This document shows positions 26,925-36,112 of a stretch of 64,000 bases of DNA, in pieces (positions within the stretch are counted from its first letter, which is position 1; each line of letters starts with the position of its first letter). The stretch covers positions 809,615-873,614 of the forward strand of contig NZ_LMEA01000001.1 of assembly GCF_001425235.1 (NCBI RefSeq), written 5' to 3'. This DNA is from Devosia sp. Root413D1. GTDB lineage: Bacteria; Pseudomonadota; Alphaproteobacteria; Rhizobiales; Devosiaceae. A model generated the notes under the pieces. The model made no database searches and was not told the origin of the DNA. It saw only the letters and a list, made by a program, of their open reading frames with translations. A program made the translations under genes and the position numbers.

Positions 26925-27809
26925 TCATCCCTTGACCGATCCCTCGGTCATGCCCGCCACCATGAAGCGCTGGGCAACGAAATAGAGGATCATCAGCGGC
27001 ACCGACGAGATCGCTGCGCCGGCCATCAGCGGGCCCCAGGGCAAGACGTCGGAGGTGATGAGATAGTTGAGCGCCAGCGGCGCGGTGCGCACGCTTTCCG
27101 ACGTGGTGAGCACCAGTGCGAACAGCAGCTCGTTCCAGGCGCCGGTGAAGGTGAAGATGGCGACCGCCGCGAGGCCGGGCGCCGAGAGCGGCAGGGTGAT
27201 GCGCAGCAGCGCCCCGAACCGGGTCAGCCCGTCGATCATCCCCTGCTCCTCGAGCTCACGCGGTACGCCGCGGAAATAACCCTGCAGCAGCCAGGTGGAG
27301 AGCGGCAGCGAGAAAGTGAGGTAGACGAGGATCAGGCCCTGCAGCGAGTTGCCGAGCTTCAGCTGCGCCATGACGATCGACAGCGGAATGAACAGCAGCG
27401 AGCCGGGGGTGAGGTAAGCGAAGAGGATCAGCCGGCCGATGACGCCGCGAAAGCGATAGCGGAACCGCACCATCGAATAGGCGGCGAACGACGAGATGAT
27501 CACCGAGATCACGGTGACGGTCGAGGCGACAATGAAGCTGTTGCGGATCGACAGCAGGAACTGCCCGTCGGCGAGCAGCTTCTCGAAGTTGGCGAGGCTG
27601 AAGCGGGACGGCCACAGAGACGGCACACGCAGGATGTCGCGTGGCAGTTTGAGCGACGTCGCCAGCATCCAGTAAACCGGGAACAGCACGAGGATGACCG
27701 CGACGATCAACGCGGCATAGCTCAGCAGCCGGGCGATCAGGAACCGGCGACGCGCCGAGGCGCCGGCATTGGTCGGCGCCGCACTGGCGATTTCGGCGAG
27801 ACTGGCCAT
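26925..27809 (-). CDS. ABC transporter permease, MalG type
   Basis: A 294-residue inner-membrane permease with six predicted helices. The EAA loop near residues 185-205 reads LEEQGMIDGLTRFGALLRIT. It starts one base inside the stop codon of the upstream permease, indicating translational coupling. Its stop codon lies within a family A-like repeat. It works with the permease at 27809-28720 and the binding protein at 28955-30283; no ATPase gene is in this set. Confidence 0.92.
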   Translation of the reverse strand: MASLAEIASAAPTNAGASARRRFLIARLLSYAALIVAVILVLFPVYWMLATSLKLPRDILRVPSLWPSRFSLANFEKLLADGQFLLSIRNSFIVASTVTVISVIISSFAAYSMVRFRYRFRGVIGRLILFAYLTPGSLLFIPLSIVMAQLKLGNSLQGLILVYLTFSLPLSTWLLQGYFRGVPRELEEQGMIDGLTRFGALLRITLPLSAPGLAAVAIFTFTGAWNELLFALVLTTSESVRTAPLALNYLITSDVLPWGPLMAGAAISSVPLMILYFVAQRFMVAGMTEGSVKG

Positions 27810-28720
27810 TATTCCTCCCTCCGCATCATCAGCGAAGTGGCAAAGATCACGAGGATGGCCAGCACCGGCAGCATGTAGACCGACACCGCGGCGGCTTCAC
27901 CGATGCGCTGGGTCTGCATGCCGAAATAGGCCAGCACCGGGAACACCATGGTGGCGTCCGACGGGCCGCCGGCGGTCAACAGCCAGACATGCTCGAAGCC
28001 GTTGGCGGTCCAGATCGAAGAGAGCAGCGTGGTGACGATGATCACCGGCAGAATGCTGGGGATGGTGACGTTCCAGAACCGCTGCCAGGTATTGGCGCCG
28101 TCAACGATCGCCGCCTCGTAAAGTTCTTTGGGCACCGATTGCAGGGCCGCAAGAATTGAGATGAACCAGAACGGAAAACCGCGCCACACCGAGGCGATGA
28201 TCACCGAAGCCATGGCGGTGGTGCGGGTGCCGAGCCAGTCGACGGTGCCGGCGTAGAGCCCGGTCTGGTTGAGGATCAGATTAATGCCGCCGCCGATCGG
28301 CTGGTAAAGCACGCGCCAGGTGAGGAAGGCGACGAAAGCCGGCATGGCCCAAGGCAGCATCAGGAACGAGCGGAAGATACCTCGCCCCGGCAGGTTCTGG
28401 TGCACCAGCAGTGCCAGGCCCAGCCCGATCACCAGCTTCAGCACGTCCGAAACGAGGACGATGACAATGGTGTTGCGGATGGCGGCCCAGAAGGTCGCGG
28501 TCCCCGCCAGGTATTCGAAGTTCTTGAAGCCGATGAAGTTGCCGGTGCTGCCGATCACCATGTCGGTGAACGACACCCAGATGGCAAAGAAAAACGGATA
28601 GGCGACCAGCCCGAGGATCAGCAGCACCACCGGCGCCACCAGCGCATAGGCGAAGAGCTTGAGCTTGAACCCACCGCCGAAGCGGCGGCGGGGAGTGGAG
28701 TCTTGCGTTGAAACAGTCAT
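27809..28720 (-). CDS. ABC transporter permease, MalF type
   Basis: A 303-residue inner-membrane permease with six predicted helices. The EAA loop near residues 200-220 reads YEAAIVDGANTWQRFWNVTI. It is separated from the binding-protein gene by 234 bases filled by a family B repeat, and overlaps the next permease by one base. Confidence 0.92.
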   Translation of the reverse strand: MTVSTQDSTPRRRFGGGFKLKLFAYALVAPVVLLILGLVAYPFFFAIWVSFTDMVIGSTGNFIGFKNFEYLAGTATFWAAIRNTIVIVLVSDVLKLVIGLGLALLVHQNLPGRGIFRSFLMLPWAMPAFVAFLTWRVLYQPIGGGINLILNQTGLYAGTVDWLGTRTTAMASVIIASVWRGFPFWFISILAALQSVPKELYEAAIVDGANTWQRFWNVTIPSILPVIIVTTLLSSIWTANGFEHVWLLTAGGPSDATMVFPVLAYFGMQTQRIGEAAAVSVYMLPVLAILVIFATSLMMRREE

Positions 28721-28734
28721 GATCGGTGCGCTTG

Positions 28735-28863
28735 GCTACCCCTCACCCTCACCCTCACCCTCACCCTAACCCTCTCCCCAGAGGGGCGAGGGGACGCACT
28801 TTGCGCCGGCAGTGCCACAACGCCCCCTCGCCCCTTTGGGGAGAGGGTGGGGGTGAGGGGCAG
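28735..28863. repeat. family B inverted repeat, copy 3, with a CCCTCA hexamer run
   Basis: GGCTACCCCTCACC... CTCTCCCCAGAGGGGCGAGGGG on the left is mirrored by CCCCTCGCCCCTTTGGGGAG... GGTGAGGGGCAGCC on the right. The left arm holds about four tandem CCCTCA units (around 28740-28765). It separates the binding-protein gene from its permeases, within the operon. Confidence 0.75.
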
Positions 28864-28954
28864 CCAAGCACTCAGGCCATGCAATGCGTAACTTTTCCAA
28901 AACATCCGCGGATGGCCCCGGGAGGAACCATCCGCGGCAGGGAGGAACTTGGGA

Positions 28955-30283
28955 TCAGTACTTGTCGTAGATCGCCTGGCCCTGGGTCTGCGCTTCGGCG
29001 ATCGCCTTGTCGAAGTCCCAGCCATCCACCACCACGCGCTGGGCGAGCTTGGGAATGAGGAAGTTGGAGCCGAAATCAGCGAAGGCCGCGTTGTTGACAT
29101 CCGGGTAGGCCGGAGCCGTGCCGTTCTTGGCGAGCCCGAGCAGGCCGACGAGGATGGTGTTGGTGCCGTCGAACGCCTGCAGCTTCTCCTGGTTGGTCAG
29201 CACCGGACCATAGATCGCCACGTTGAAATAGGCGTTCATGAACTCTGGCGACGAGAGGTGTTCGAGCAGCGCCTTGGCTTCGTCCTGCACCGGGCTCGCC
29301 TTGGTGATGGCGCGCAATTGCACGTCGATCGGCGAGATGATGCCCTTGGGGCCGCCGGGCAGCGGCGAGAAGGCGCTGGATTCGAACAGTTCCGGATCGT
29401 CTTTCCGCGCGGCGATACCGACCGAGCCGGTATTGGCGATGAAGCCGGCCTGGCCCGACAGATAAGCCTGGTTGTCGCCGGCGCCGTCCCAGGTGGTGTT
29501 GCCGGGCGAGAACAGGCCCTTGTCCCAGGCATTCTTCAGCCAGGTGAGCCACAACCGCGTCTCGGGCGAGTCGATCGTCACTTTCTTGCCGGCGTCGTCG
29601 GCGATGCGGCCACCGAACGACTGCAGCACCGCGACCTGCAGGTTGGCGTCACCGACATTGGAGAGGGCGAGACCCAGCCCCGAAACCGGTGCCTTGTTGA
29701 TGGCTTCCGCCTGCGTCACCAGTTCGTCCCAGGTCTTGGGCGCCTCGGTGAAGCCGGCGGGCTCGAGCAGGTCCTTGCGCCGCAGCAGCAGGTTGCCGTT
29801 GACGCCGAACGGGATGCCGACGCGGGCAATGCCGCCATCCGCCGTCAGGTCGGATGCGGTATCGGGACCGGCGAACCAGCCGCCCTGCGCGTCGCCGATC
29901 TTCTTGTAGAGATCGCCGACATCGGAGAACTGGCTCTGCCGGGCGAGCAGCCGGGCGAGGCCGAGACCCATGTCGAGGGCATCCGGCATGGTGTTGGACG
30001 ATACTGCCGCCGAGACCTTCTGGGTGGTCTCGTTCTGGTTGATCATCACCACTTCGGTGGCGACGCCGTTGGCGGCGCCCCAGGCGTTGATGGTGTCGGT
30101 CAGCAGCTTGTTGGCATCGTCCGAAAAGATCAGGCCACCCCAGTAGGTGAGCTTCTTGCCCTGCGCCAGGGCGGGCATCGGGAAGCTGCTCGCGGCGGCC
30201 AGCGCCAGGCCGCTTGCAGCGGTCTTCAGCACGCGGCGGCGCGACCAGCCGGCCGGCTTCTGGGTGTCGAATGATTTGGTCAT
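28955..30283 (-). CDS. ABC transporter, sugar substrate-binding protein with Tat signal
   Basis: A 442-residue family 1 extracellular binding protein. Residues 1-40 form a twin-arginine signal: SRRRVLK at 14-20, a hydrophobic stretch, and a cleavage site after ALA. The body shows LTYWGGLIFSDD at the mature N-terminus and TWDGAGDNQAYLSGQAGF in the middle. It delivers substrate to the two downstream permeases. Tat export implies that it folds before crossing the membrane. It is divergent from a GntR regulator, which probably controls it. Confidence 0.92.
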   Translation of the reverse strand: MTKSFDTQKPAGWSRRRVLKTAASGLALAAASSFPMPALAQGKKLTYWGGLIFSDDANKLLTDTINAWGAANGVATEVVMINQNETTQKVSAAVSSNTMPDALDMGLGLARLLARQSQFSDVGDLYKKIGDAQGGWFAGPDTASDLTADGGIARVGIPFGVNGNLLLRRKDLLEPAGFTEAPKTWDELVTQAEAINKAPVSGLGLALSNVGDANLQVAVLQSFGGRIADDAGKKVTIDSPETRLWLTWLKNAWDKGLFSPGNTTWDGAGDNQAYLSGQAGFIANTGSVGIAARKDDPELFESSAFSPLPGGPKGIISPIDVQLRAITKASPVQDEAKALLEHLSSPEFMNAYFNVAIYGPVLTNQEKLQAFDGTNTILVGLLGLAKNGTAPAYPDVNNAAFADFGSNFLIPKLAQRVVVDGWDFDKAIAEAQTQGQAIYDKY

Positions 30284-30460
30284 GGGCTCTCCTCCAAGAT
30301 GAGCTCGTGTGCGGCTTGGCGATTGCGGCGACGTGCCGGACTGATCGCTGGGGCGATCAACGTTCGGTGGATCGCGCCGCCTCCCCGCGGGGTCCCGATT
30401 TGCCTAGAGCGCGGTGGCTCAAATGGCCCGGCCGCTCCCAGTTTTCTCGCAGCGCCGGCT

Positions 30461-30500
30461 TTTAAATATATTTATTAGCGCTATTAAGAGCGTATTATGG
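30461..30500. promoter_or_regulatory. AT-rich divergent promoter/operator region
   Basis: In a GC-rich genome this 40-base AT island (around TTTAAATATATTTATTAG and GTATTATGG) lies between the binding-protein gene and the GntR gene. It contains CGCT-N6-AGCG as a small dyad. It probably holds the divergent promoters and the regulator site. The remainder of the 259-base gap shows nothing recognisable. Confidence 0.5.
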
Positions 30501-30542
30501 GGCTCGAACAACTGTCAATGCGCCATTGGCTAGGAGAAAAGG

Positions 30543-31193
30543 ATGAGGGGTGAAATCGAGAATGCCGGTTACGCCGCGTTCTTTGACGCTCTCATCGACG
30601 GCCGTCTGAAGCTCGGCCAGACCCTGACGCAGGAGGAGCTGTGCAAGGTGCTGGGTCTGTCGCTGTCGCCGATGCGCGAAACGACGACGCTGCTCGAGGC
30701 CGAGGGGCTGATCACCGTCCGCCGCAAGGTGGGGATCACCATCTTCTATCCGGACGTGAAGTTCGTCGGCAACTGCTTCCAGTTTCGCGGCCTGCTCGAA
30801 CGCGAGGGCCTCAGGAAGTTCGCGCAGACCGTGACCCCAGCCTGGATCGACGCGATGCGCGCCGAACATCTCGGGATCATCGATTTCGTCCGCCAGACTA
30901 ACGACATGGAACGCTACCGCGTGCCGGTAAAACTGCTCGAGCGGAAGTTCCACGACACCTTCGTCGCCGCCTTCGACAATGATCAGATCAGGGTCAACTA
31001 CGCGCGGCTGACCCAGAAGATGTACCTGTTGCGCCTGCACAACCTCAACGCGGTCGGCCCGGCCAACACCGTGACCTCGATGGAGGAGCATATGGTGATC
31101 ATCGACGCGCTGAAGGCTGGTGATGTCGAGGCCGCCTGCGACGGGCTCGACCGGCACCTGCAGGGCGTGCTGCACCGCGTGCTGACGACGTAG
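30543..31193 (+). CDS. GntR-family (FCD) transcriptional regulator
   Basis: A 216-residue regulator. A compact N-terminal winged helix (residues about 10-66, with TQEELCKVLGLSLSPMRETTTLLEAEGLI) is followed by a helical FCD domain. A ribosome site AGGAGAAA lies just before ATG 30543. Its divergence from the ABC transporter/UxuA set at 25806-30283 makes it the likely sugar-acid-responsive repressor of that set. Confidence 0.87.
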   Translation: MRGEIENAGYAAFFDALIDGRLKLGQTLTQEELCKVLGLSLSPMRETTTLLEAEGLITVRRKVGITIFYPDVKFVGNCFQFRGLLEREGLRKFAQTVTPAWIDAMRAEHLGIIDFVRQTNDMERYRVPVKLLERKFHDTFVAAFDNDQIRVNYARLTQKMYLLRLHNLNAVGPANTVTSMEEHMVIIDALKAGDVEAACDGLDRHLQGVLHRVLTT

Positions 31194-31210
31194 CACCGGC
31201 CTCACCGTGA

Positions 31211-31239
31211 TCGCCTTCTCCCACAAGGGTAGAAGGCGA
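31211..31239. terminator. hairpin between converging genes
   Basis: TCGCCTTCT and AGAAGGCGA form perfect nine-base arms. It lies between the GntR gene and the converging membrane-protein gene. No T-run follows, so termination is only probable. Confidence 0.45.
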
Positions 31240-31260
31240 AGGAGCCGAAGCGACCGTGTC

Positions 31261-31707
31261 CTAAACCACGTTGCTTGCCGGCTTCCTTCCGCTGCGAAGG
31301 TTCGCTTCGTGGTCGTGCAGCACCACCAGCACCGAGGCGATCAGCCCGGCGAACAGCCCGGCCAGCAATCCGATCATCATGCTGTCGGTGATGCCCATCA
31401 GCTGGCCGATGCTGCTGGTCGCAAGGCCTGCCGCGACGGCGGTAACGAAGGCGCCGACCCAGACCGACAGCGGCGCGTGTCGTTCGCGGTTGGAAAGGAA
31501 GAATTGCGGCATCGCCTCGCCCAGATAACGCCGGATGACGATCTCGGCCGCCACCGCACAGAAGGCGGCGACGATACCGACCGAGGCGCGGCCGGCGTCG
31601 TTATCGGCGAACACGGCGCCGACCAGGGCGCCCACCAGCGTGGCGATGACGACGGCAGCAATGATGTAGGCTGTAACTTCGTAGCGCGCATTGGACGGAC
31701 TGGGCAT
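31261..31707 (-). CDS. hypothetical inner-membrane protein
   Basis: A 148-residue protein I do not recognise. It has four predicted membrane helices (about residues 12-33, 43-60, 82-100 and 108-130), Gly- and Ala-rich, with a charged cytoplasmic loop between helices 2 and 3 (RRYLGEAMPQFFLSNRERH) and a basic C-terminus. It stands between a GntR gene and a sugar ABC operon on the opposite strand, with no obvious partner. Confidence 0.65.
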   Translation of the reverse strand: MPSPSNARYEVTAYIIAAVVIATLVGALVGAVFADNDAGRASVGIVAAFCAVAAEIVIRRYLGEAMPQFFLSNRERHAPLSVWVGAFVTAVAAGLATSSIGQLMGITDSMMIGLLAGLFAGLIASVLVVLHDHEANLRSGRKPASNVV

Positions 31708-31815
31708 TTTACACTCCAGGTCACTCGCTCACCCACTTCGATGCTAGCGCCAACCTGACGGCCGGACAACTCCGCCGCACTCGTCGCTCAGTCGCAAGTC
31801 GTATCCCGCGCCCCG

Positions 31816-31853
31816 TTGACAAGCACCGGAGCCGGCGATTAGCTGTCCCTAAT
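31816..31853 (+). promoter_or_regulatory. putative promoter/operator of the ribose-type ABC operon
   Basis: TTGACA at 31816-31821 is followed by a small perfect dyad ATTAG-N6-CTAAT (31838-31853). The -10 element at ideal spacing is weak, so only the -35 and the dyad are supported. Confidence 0.4.
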
Positions 31854-31907
31854 ATGAAACGCCCGTTCCAGATGCGGAACGTACGACGGGCGATCGGGAG
31901 GAAGCTC

Positions 31908-32711
31908 ATGAGTGACGAGGCGCTCTCGCCTGTCCTTGAGGCACACAGTATTTCGCGCCATTTCGGTGCGGTGGTGGCGCTCGCCGATGCGTCGCTGACG
32001 CTGCGACCGCGCGAGGTGGTGGGGCTGGTGGGCGACAACGGCGCCGGCAAGTCGACGTTGCTGAAGATCCTCTCCGGCATCGTCACCCCGTCCGGCGGCG
32101 ACATCGTCATCGATGGCAAGCCGGTGGTGCTGAAGCGCGCCCAGGACGCCATGGATGCGGGGATTGAGACGGTCTACCAGGACCTGGCGCTGGTCGACAC
32201 CATGTCGGCCTACCAGAACGTCTATCTCGGCCGCGAGGAACTCTCGAAGCACCCGCTGGCCCGGCTGTTCAACCTCGTCGATGACCGCCGGATGCGCGAG
32301 CGGGCCCGCGAAGTGCTGGACATGCTCAAGGTGAAGATCCCCTCGATCAACGTCTCGGTGAAGGGTATGTCAGGCGGCCAGCGCCAGTGCCTCGCCATCG
32401 CCCGGGCTTTGCTCTGGGGTCGTCGCATCGTCATCCTCGACGAGCCGACAGCGGCGCTCGGGGTACGCGAGACCGGCCAGGTGCTCGAGGTGATCCGCGA
32501 CCTGCGCCAGCACGACGTCTCGGTGATCATCGTCAGCCACAATATGCAGCAGCTGATGAGCGTCGCCGATCGCATCACGGTGATGCGGCTGGGCCGCTCG
32601 ATCGCCACCCGCACCGTCAAGGATACCGAGGTCAACGAGATCGTCGGTTTGATTACCGGCGCCATTCCGGGCGACTCGCCCGAAGCGCGCGCCGCGGAGG
32701 TTGCGGCCTGA
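31908..32711 (+). CDS. sugar ABC transporter ATP-binding protein, single-domain (FrcA-like)
   Basis: A 267-residue ATPase of the ribose/xylose (CUT2) class. Walker A is GDNGAGKST near residues 40-48, the signature MSGGQRQ near residues 147-153, Walker B VILDEPTAAL and switch His in VSHN. Typical RbsA proteins are fused tandem ATPases of ~500 residues; this one has a single domain, as in the Sinorhizobium FrcA system, and must dimerise. ATG 31908 with GGGAGG is preferred to the in-frame ATG at 31854. It begins an operon with a binding protein, two permeases and a dehydratase. Confidence 0.9.
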   Translation: MSDEALSPVLEAHSISRHFGAVVALADASLTLRPREVVGLVGDNGAGKSTLLKILSGIVTPSGGDIVIDGKPVVLKRAQDAMDAGIETVYQDLALVDTMSAYQNVYLGREELSKHPLARLFNLVDDRRMRERAREVLDMLKVKIPSINVSVKGMSGGQRQCLAIARALLWGRRIVILDEPTAALGVRETGQVLEVIRDLRQHDVSVIIVSHNMQQLMSVADRITVMRLGRSIATRTVKDTEVNEIVGLITGAIPGDSPEARAAEVAA

Positions 32712-32764
32712 GGCAAAGCCTCGGAGCCGATCAGACTATTTTCGCAAAAGGGAGGAGACCTATC

Positions 32765-33817
32765 TTGCGCAACTCAGTACGTGCATTCGCCGTCATGGCG
32801 CTTTCGGTTCCCGCGCTCATCGGCATTGCCGGTGTCGCGGAAGCCCAGGACAAGTTCAAGCTCGGCATGGCGGTGGGTGGCAACACCTGCTGCGAATGGA
32901 TGAAGGCCCAGGGCGACGTCGCCCGCGCCCTCGCCGAGAAGGAGGGCTGGGACTACGTCGAGCTCTCCAACAATAATGACCCTGCGACGGCTCTGAAGAA
33001 CGTGCAGATCTTCGCGCAGGAGGGTGTTGACGCGATCATCCAGTTCAATGGCCAGGCTGCATCCAACCCGGCCATCTCGGCTGTCGCCAAGCAGGCCAAT
33101 ATTCCGATCGTCACCTACGATATCGCCGATCCCGGCATGTATTTCGTCGGCATCGACAACCTCGGTGCGGGCATTGCCGGCGGCGAGGGCCTCGGCGCCA
33201 TCGTCAAGGAAAAGTGGAACTGCGAGCCCGATCTGGTGATCTCGGCTGAAGGCGCCGGCGCCGGCATCGTCAACGAGTGGCGGACCGGCGGCATGCGCAC
33301 CGGCCTCGGCAATGTCTGCCCGGACATTGCCAAGGAGAAATATGTGAGCTTCGAGAGCCAGGGTGACGCGGCTGTCGGCCTGCCGGCCGCTCGCGACCTG
33401 CTCGCCGCCCATCCCGATGCCAAGAAGATCGCCGTGGTCGGCCTGAACGATGGTGGTGTGCTCGCCCTCATCAACGCCGCCGAGCAACTCGGCCGCGCCG
33501 ACGAAGTCATCGGCTGGGGCCAGGACGGCGCCTTCATCACCGGCGACAACGTCAACCCGCATCTGGTCGGTTCGGTGTTCTACTTCCTCGAGGGCTACGC
33601 CGTGTATGCCATCAAGGACGTGATCAAGCCGATTGCCGAAGGCAACACCCCTGCGCTGAAGGCCGATGCCGGCGATCCGGCCTCCAAGGTCCAGCCGTGC
33701 CCGGTCACCGCCGAGCAGGCCAAGTCGGTGCCCGACATGCCGGAACGCGTGAAGCAACTGCTCGCTGCCCCCGCCGGGACGACGGAGTACGAGCTGTTCT
33801 GCCCGAACAAGGGTTGA
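32765..33817 (+). CDS. sugar ABC transporter substrate-binding protein (periplasmic-binding-protein-like, CUT2)
   Basis: A 350-residue protein with a Sec signal peptide of about 27 residues ending VAEA. The mature part has the ribose-binding-type fold with QEGVDAIIQFNGQAA, PIVTYDIADPGMYFVG and a hinge segment GLNDGGVLALINAAEQLGR. TTG 32765 is used as start because a strong GGGAGGAG lies seven bases upstream and the next start would cut the signal peptide. It feeds the two permeases downstream, from which it is separated by a family B repeat. Confidence 0.9.
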   Translation: MRNSVRAFAVMALSVPALIGIAGVAEAQDKFKLGMAVGGNTCCEWMKAQGDVARALAEKEGWDYVELSNNNDPATALKNVQIFAQEGVDAIIQFNGQAASNPAISAVAKQANIPIVTYDIADPGMYFVGIDNLGAGIAGGEGLGAIVKEKWNCEPDLVISAEGAGAGIVNEWRTGGMRTGLGNVCPDIAKEKYVSFESQGDAAVGLPAARDLLAAHPDAKKIAVVGLNDGGVLALINAAEQLGRADEVIGWGQDGAFITGDNVNPHLVGSVFYFLEGYAVYAIKDVIKPIAEGNTPALKADAGDPASKVQPCPVTAEQAKSVPDMPERVKQLLAAPAGTTEYELFCPNKG

Positions 33818-33841
33818 GTCCGACTGGCAGGACGGTGCGCG

Positions 33842-34022
33842 GTGCCTCACCCCCACCCTAGCTTTGCTACAGGGCCGCTGGCCCTTAGCGACGCTACCCT
33901 CCCCACAAGGGGGAGGGAGAGGCAGCGGCACCAGCACCGTCCTCACCACCCTCCCTCCCCTTGATGGGGAGGGTAGTGAAGCTTGCCTCTCGCGACAGCG
34001 AGGGCCTAGCGGGTGGGGTGGG
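33842..34022. repeat. family B inverted repeat, copy 4, inside an operon
   Basis: CTCACCCCCACCCTAGC... and GGCCTAGCGGGTGGGGTGG ends enclose CCCTCCCCAC/GGGGGAGGG and CCCTCCCCTTGATGGGGAGG hairpins. It occupies most of the 242-base gap between the binding-protein gene and the permeases. Confidence 0.7.
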
Positions 34023-34083
34023 GCGACGCGCACCGCTTCACACTTCACACTGACTGCCGATGAACCCCTCGGAACCACCGCCG

Positions 34084-35073
34084 ATGTCCCTCACCCAAGC
34101 CACCGAGACCGCGCCGCCGGCTGTACCGTTAACGGTCCGGTTCGGTGGCTGGGGCACCGGCATCATGCTGCTTGCCGTGTGGCTGCTGCTGATCGCCGCC
34201 ACCGGCCTCTACCGCCCCGACTTCCTGTCGCAGCAGACGGTGCTGGCCATCGCCTTCACCATGTCGATCGTCGGCGTATTGGCGATCGGGCAGGGGCTCG
34301 TCGCCATCTCGGGCGGCTTTATCGACCTGAGCCAGCCGGCCGGCATGATCACCGCCAGCCTCGTCGCGGTGCGGCTGTCGGAGGCCGGCATGCCGCTTGC
34401 CGTCGTGATCGTCGGCGCTGTCCTCACCGGCATGGTGTGGGGCGCCTTCAATGCGGCGATCATCGTCTTTGCCAAGCTCAATCCGGTGATCGTGACACTG
34501 GCCACCAATTTCATCGGCCTCGCCGCCTTGTTCCTGGTGTTCCAGCTCGCCGAAGTACCGCTCAACTCCGACATCTATCATTTCGGCCGCGCCAGCTTGT
34601 TCGGCCTGCCGGCGATCTTCTGGCCGATGCTGGGGCTGGTGCTGGTGGTGGGGTTCCTCGTGCCGCGCACGAAGTACGGCCGCCGCGCCACCGCCGTTGG
34701 CGGCAATCGCGCTGCCGCCAAGGCGCGCGGCATTTCGCTGAGGGCGACGCGTTTCGCCATCTTCATGGCCGCCGGGGGCTTCGTCGGTTTTGCCGCAGTG
34801 CTGTTCGCGGCGACCGCCGGACCGTTCAACCCGGGTTCGGGCAACGCCATGCAGCTCAACATCATCGCCGGGGTGATCCTCGCCGGCATTTCGCTCGCCG
34901 GTGGGCGCGGCAATTTCTGGATGCTGCTGCTGAGCGTCGGCTTCCTCTCCACCATTCCCACCTCGCTGGTGTTCTTCGGGCTCAGCTCTGACACCCAGTC
35001 GATCTTCCAGGGCCTGATCCTCGTCATCGCGGTCGCCATCGACGGCTTCCGCGCGAGAAAGGGAACGCCGTGA
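34084..35073 (+). CDS. sugar ABC transporter permease (RbsC-type)
   Basis: A permease of ~329 residues with eight to ten predicted membrane helices. It carries the CUT2 signature around GGFIDLSQPAGMI and a cytoplasmic loop GRRATAVGGNRAAAKARGI. ATG 34084 is preceded by GGAA at good spacing; ATG 34060 would add eight residues without a ribosome site. Its stop overlaps the next permease start by four bases (GTGA). Confidence 0.9.
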   Translation: MSLTQATETAPPAVPLTVRFGGWGTGIMLLAVWLLLIAATGLYRPDFLSQQTVLAIAFTMSIVGVLAIGQGLVAISGGFIDLSQPAGMITASLVAVRLSEAGMPLAVVIVGAVLTGMVWGAFNAAIIVFAKLNPVIVTLATNFIGLAALFLVFQLAEVPLNSDIYHFGRASLFGLPAIFWPMLGLVLVVGFLVPRTKYGRRATAVGGNRAAAKARGISLRATRFAIFMAAGGFVGFAAVLFAATAGPFNPGSGNAMQLNIIAGVILAGISLAGGRGNFWMLLLSVGFLSTIPTSLVFFGLSSDTQSIFQGLILVIAVAIDGFRARKGTP

Positions 35074-36077
35074 GCAACGTCACCGCTGATACCACCGCGT
35101 CCACCCTGCCGCCCGCGCCGCATAACCCCTGGCGCGAGCTGCTGACCGGCTCGGTCGCCTCGATCACCTTCACCTTCATCGCCGTGGTGGCGGTGGGCTG
35201 GTTCTGGGTCGGGCCAAAATTCCTGTCGTTTGGCAATATCTCGATCATGGGCACCTTCCTGATCGTGCCGCTGATCGTCGGCGCCTTCTCCGGCATGGCG
35301 CTGCTCTCGGGCGTCGTCGACCTGTCGATCGGCTCGATGGTCGGCTTCTCCTCGGCGGTGTTCGCGCTGCTGATTTCGCTCGGCTGGGATCCGGCCAGCG
35401 CCGCGGCGGTGACGCTCTGCGCCTGCCTTTGCTTCGGCGCCATCAACGCCATCGCCATTGTCGGCTTCGGCGCAGAGCCGATCGCTGCGACGCTCGGCAT
35501 GCTGGTGGCTTTGCGCGGCATCGCCTGGGTGCTGCTCGGCTCGCAGGGCGCCATCTTTGCCTTCAACATCGACATGTTCAACCTGGTCAGCACCACGGTA
35601 TTCGGGCTGCCGCTGTTCTTCCTCCTCGCCATCCTCTTGACCGCCATCGCCGCGCTGATCGTTACCAAGACCCGCGTCGGTCGGCATGTGCAGGCGGTGG
35701 GCGGTGACGACAAGGCCGCGGGGCGCGCCGGCATTTCGGTGAAGAAGGTGCGGGTCGCGGCGCTGCTGCTCTCATCCTTCGGCGCCGGACTCGGCGGCAT
35801 CGTCTATGCCGCGCAGCTCGGCAGCGCGGCGCGTGCCACCGGCGTCGGGCTCGAGTTCCAGGTCTATGCGGCGCTGATGATCGGCGGCTACTCGATCCTG
35901 CGTGGCGGCGTCGGCAACCCGGTCGGTGGTGCGCTTGGCCTCTTGGCGGTCGCCGGGGTCAGCAACATCCTCGATCTCAAGGCCATCAGCCCCTACTACG
36001 TAAACATCATTGTCGGCCTGCTGCTGCTCGCCGCAGTCCTGCTCGATCGCCTGCGTGGCGGCGACGCCTACGAATAA
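35070..36077 (+). CDS. sugar ABC transporter permease (RbsC-type), second subunit
   Basis: A 335-residue membrane protein paralogous to the preceding permease, with SGVVDLSIGSMVGF and GRHVQAVGGDDKAAGRAGI motifs. The start is GTG 35070, translationally coupled to the upstream gene. Two distinct permeases imply a heterodimeric channel, in contrast to the single RbsC or FrcC of classical systems. Confidence 0.9.
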   Translation: MSNVTADTTASTLPPAPHNPWRELLTGSVASITFTFIAVVAVGWFWVGPKFLSFGNISIMGTFLIVPLIVGAFSGMALLSGVVDLSIGSMVGFSSAVFALLISLGWDPASAAAVTLCACLCFGAINAIAIVGFGAEPIAATLGMLVALRGIAWVLLGSQGAIFAFNIDMFNLVSTTVFGLPLFFLLAILLTAIAALIVTKTRVGRHVQAVGGDDKAAGRAGISVKKVRVAALLLSSFGAGLGGIVYAAQLGSAARATGVGLEFQVYAALMIGGYSILRGGVGNPVGGALGLLAVAGVSNILDLKAISPYYVNIIVGLLLLAAVLLDRLRGGDAYE

Positions 36078-36112
36078 CAACCAGTTATCACCCGACCCAA
36101 GGATTTTGTGCC

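Noticed and set aside
26925..30283. Searched for a missing MalK-type ATPase gene inside this operon
   Set aside because: The only gaps are repeat-filled and far too short; no Walker motif in any frame.
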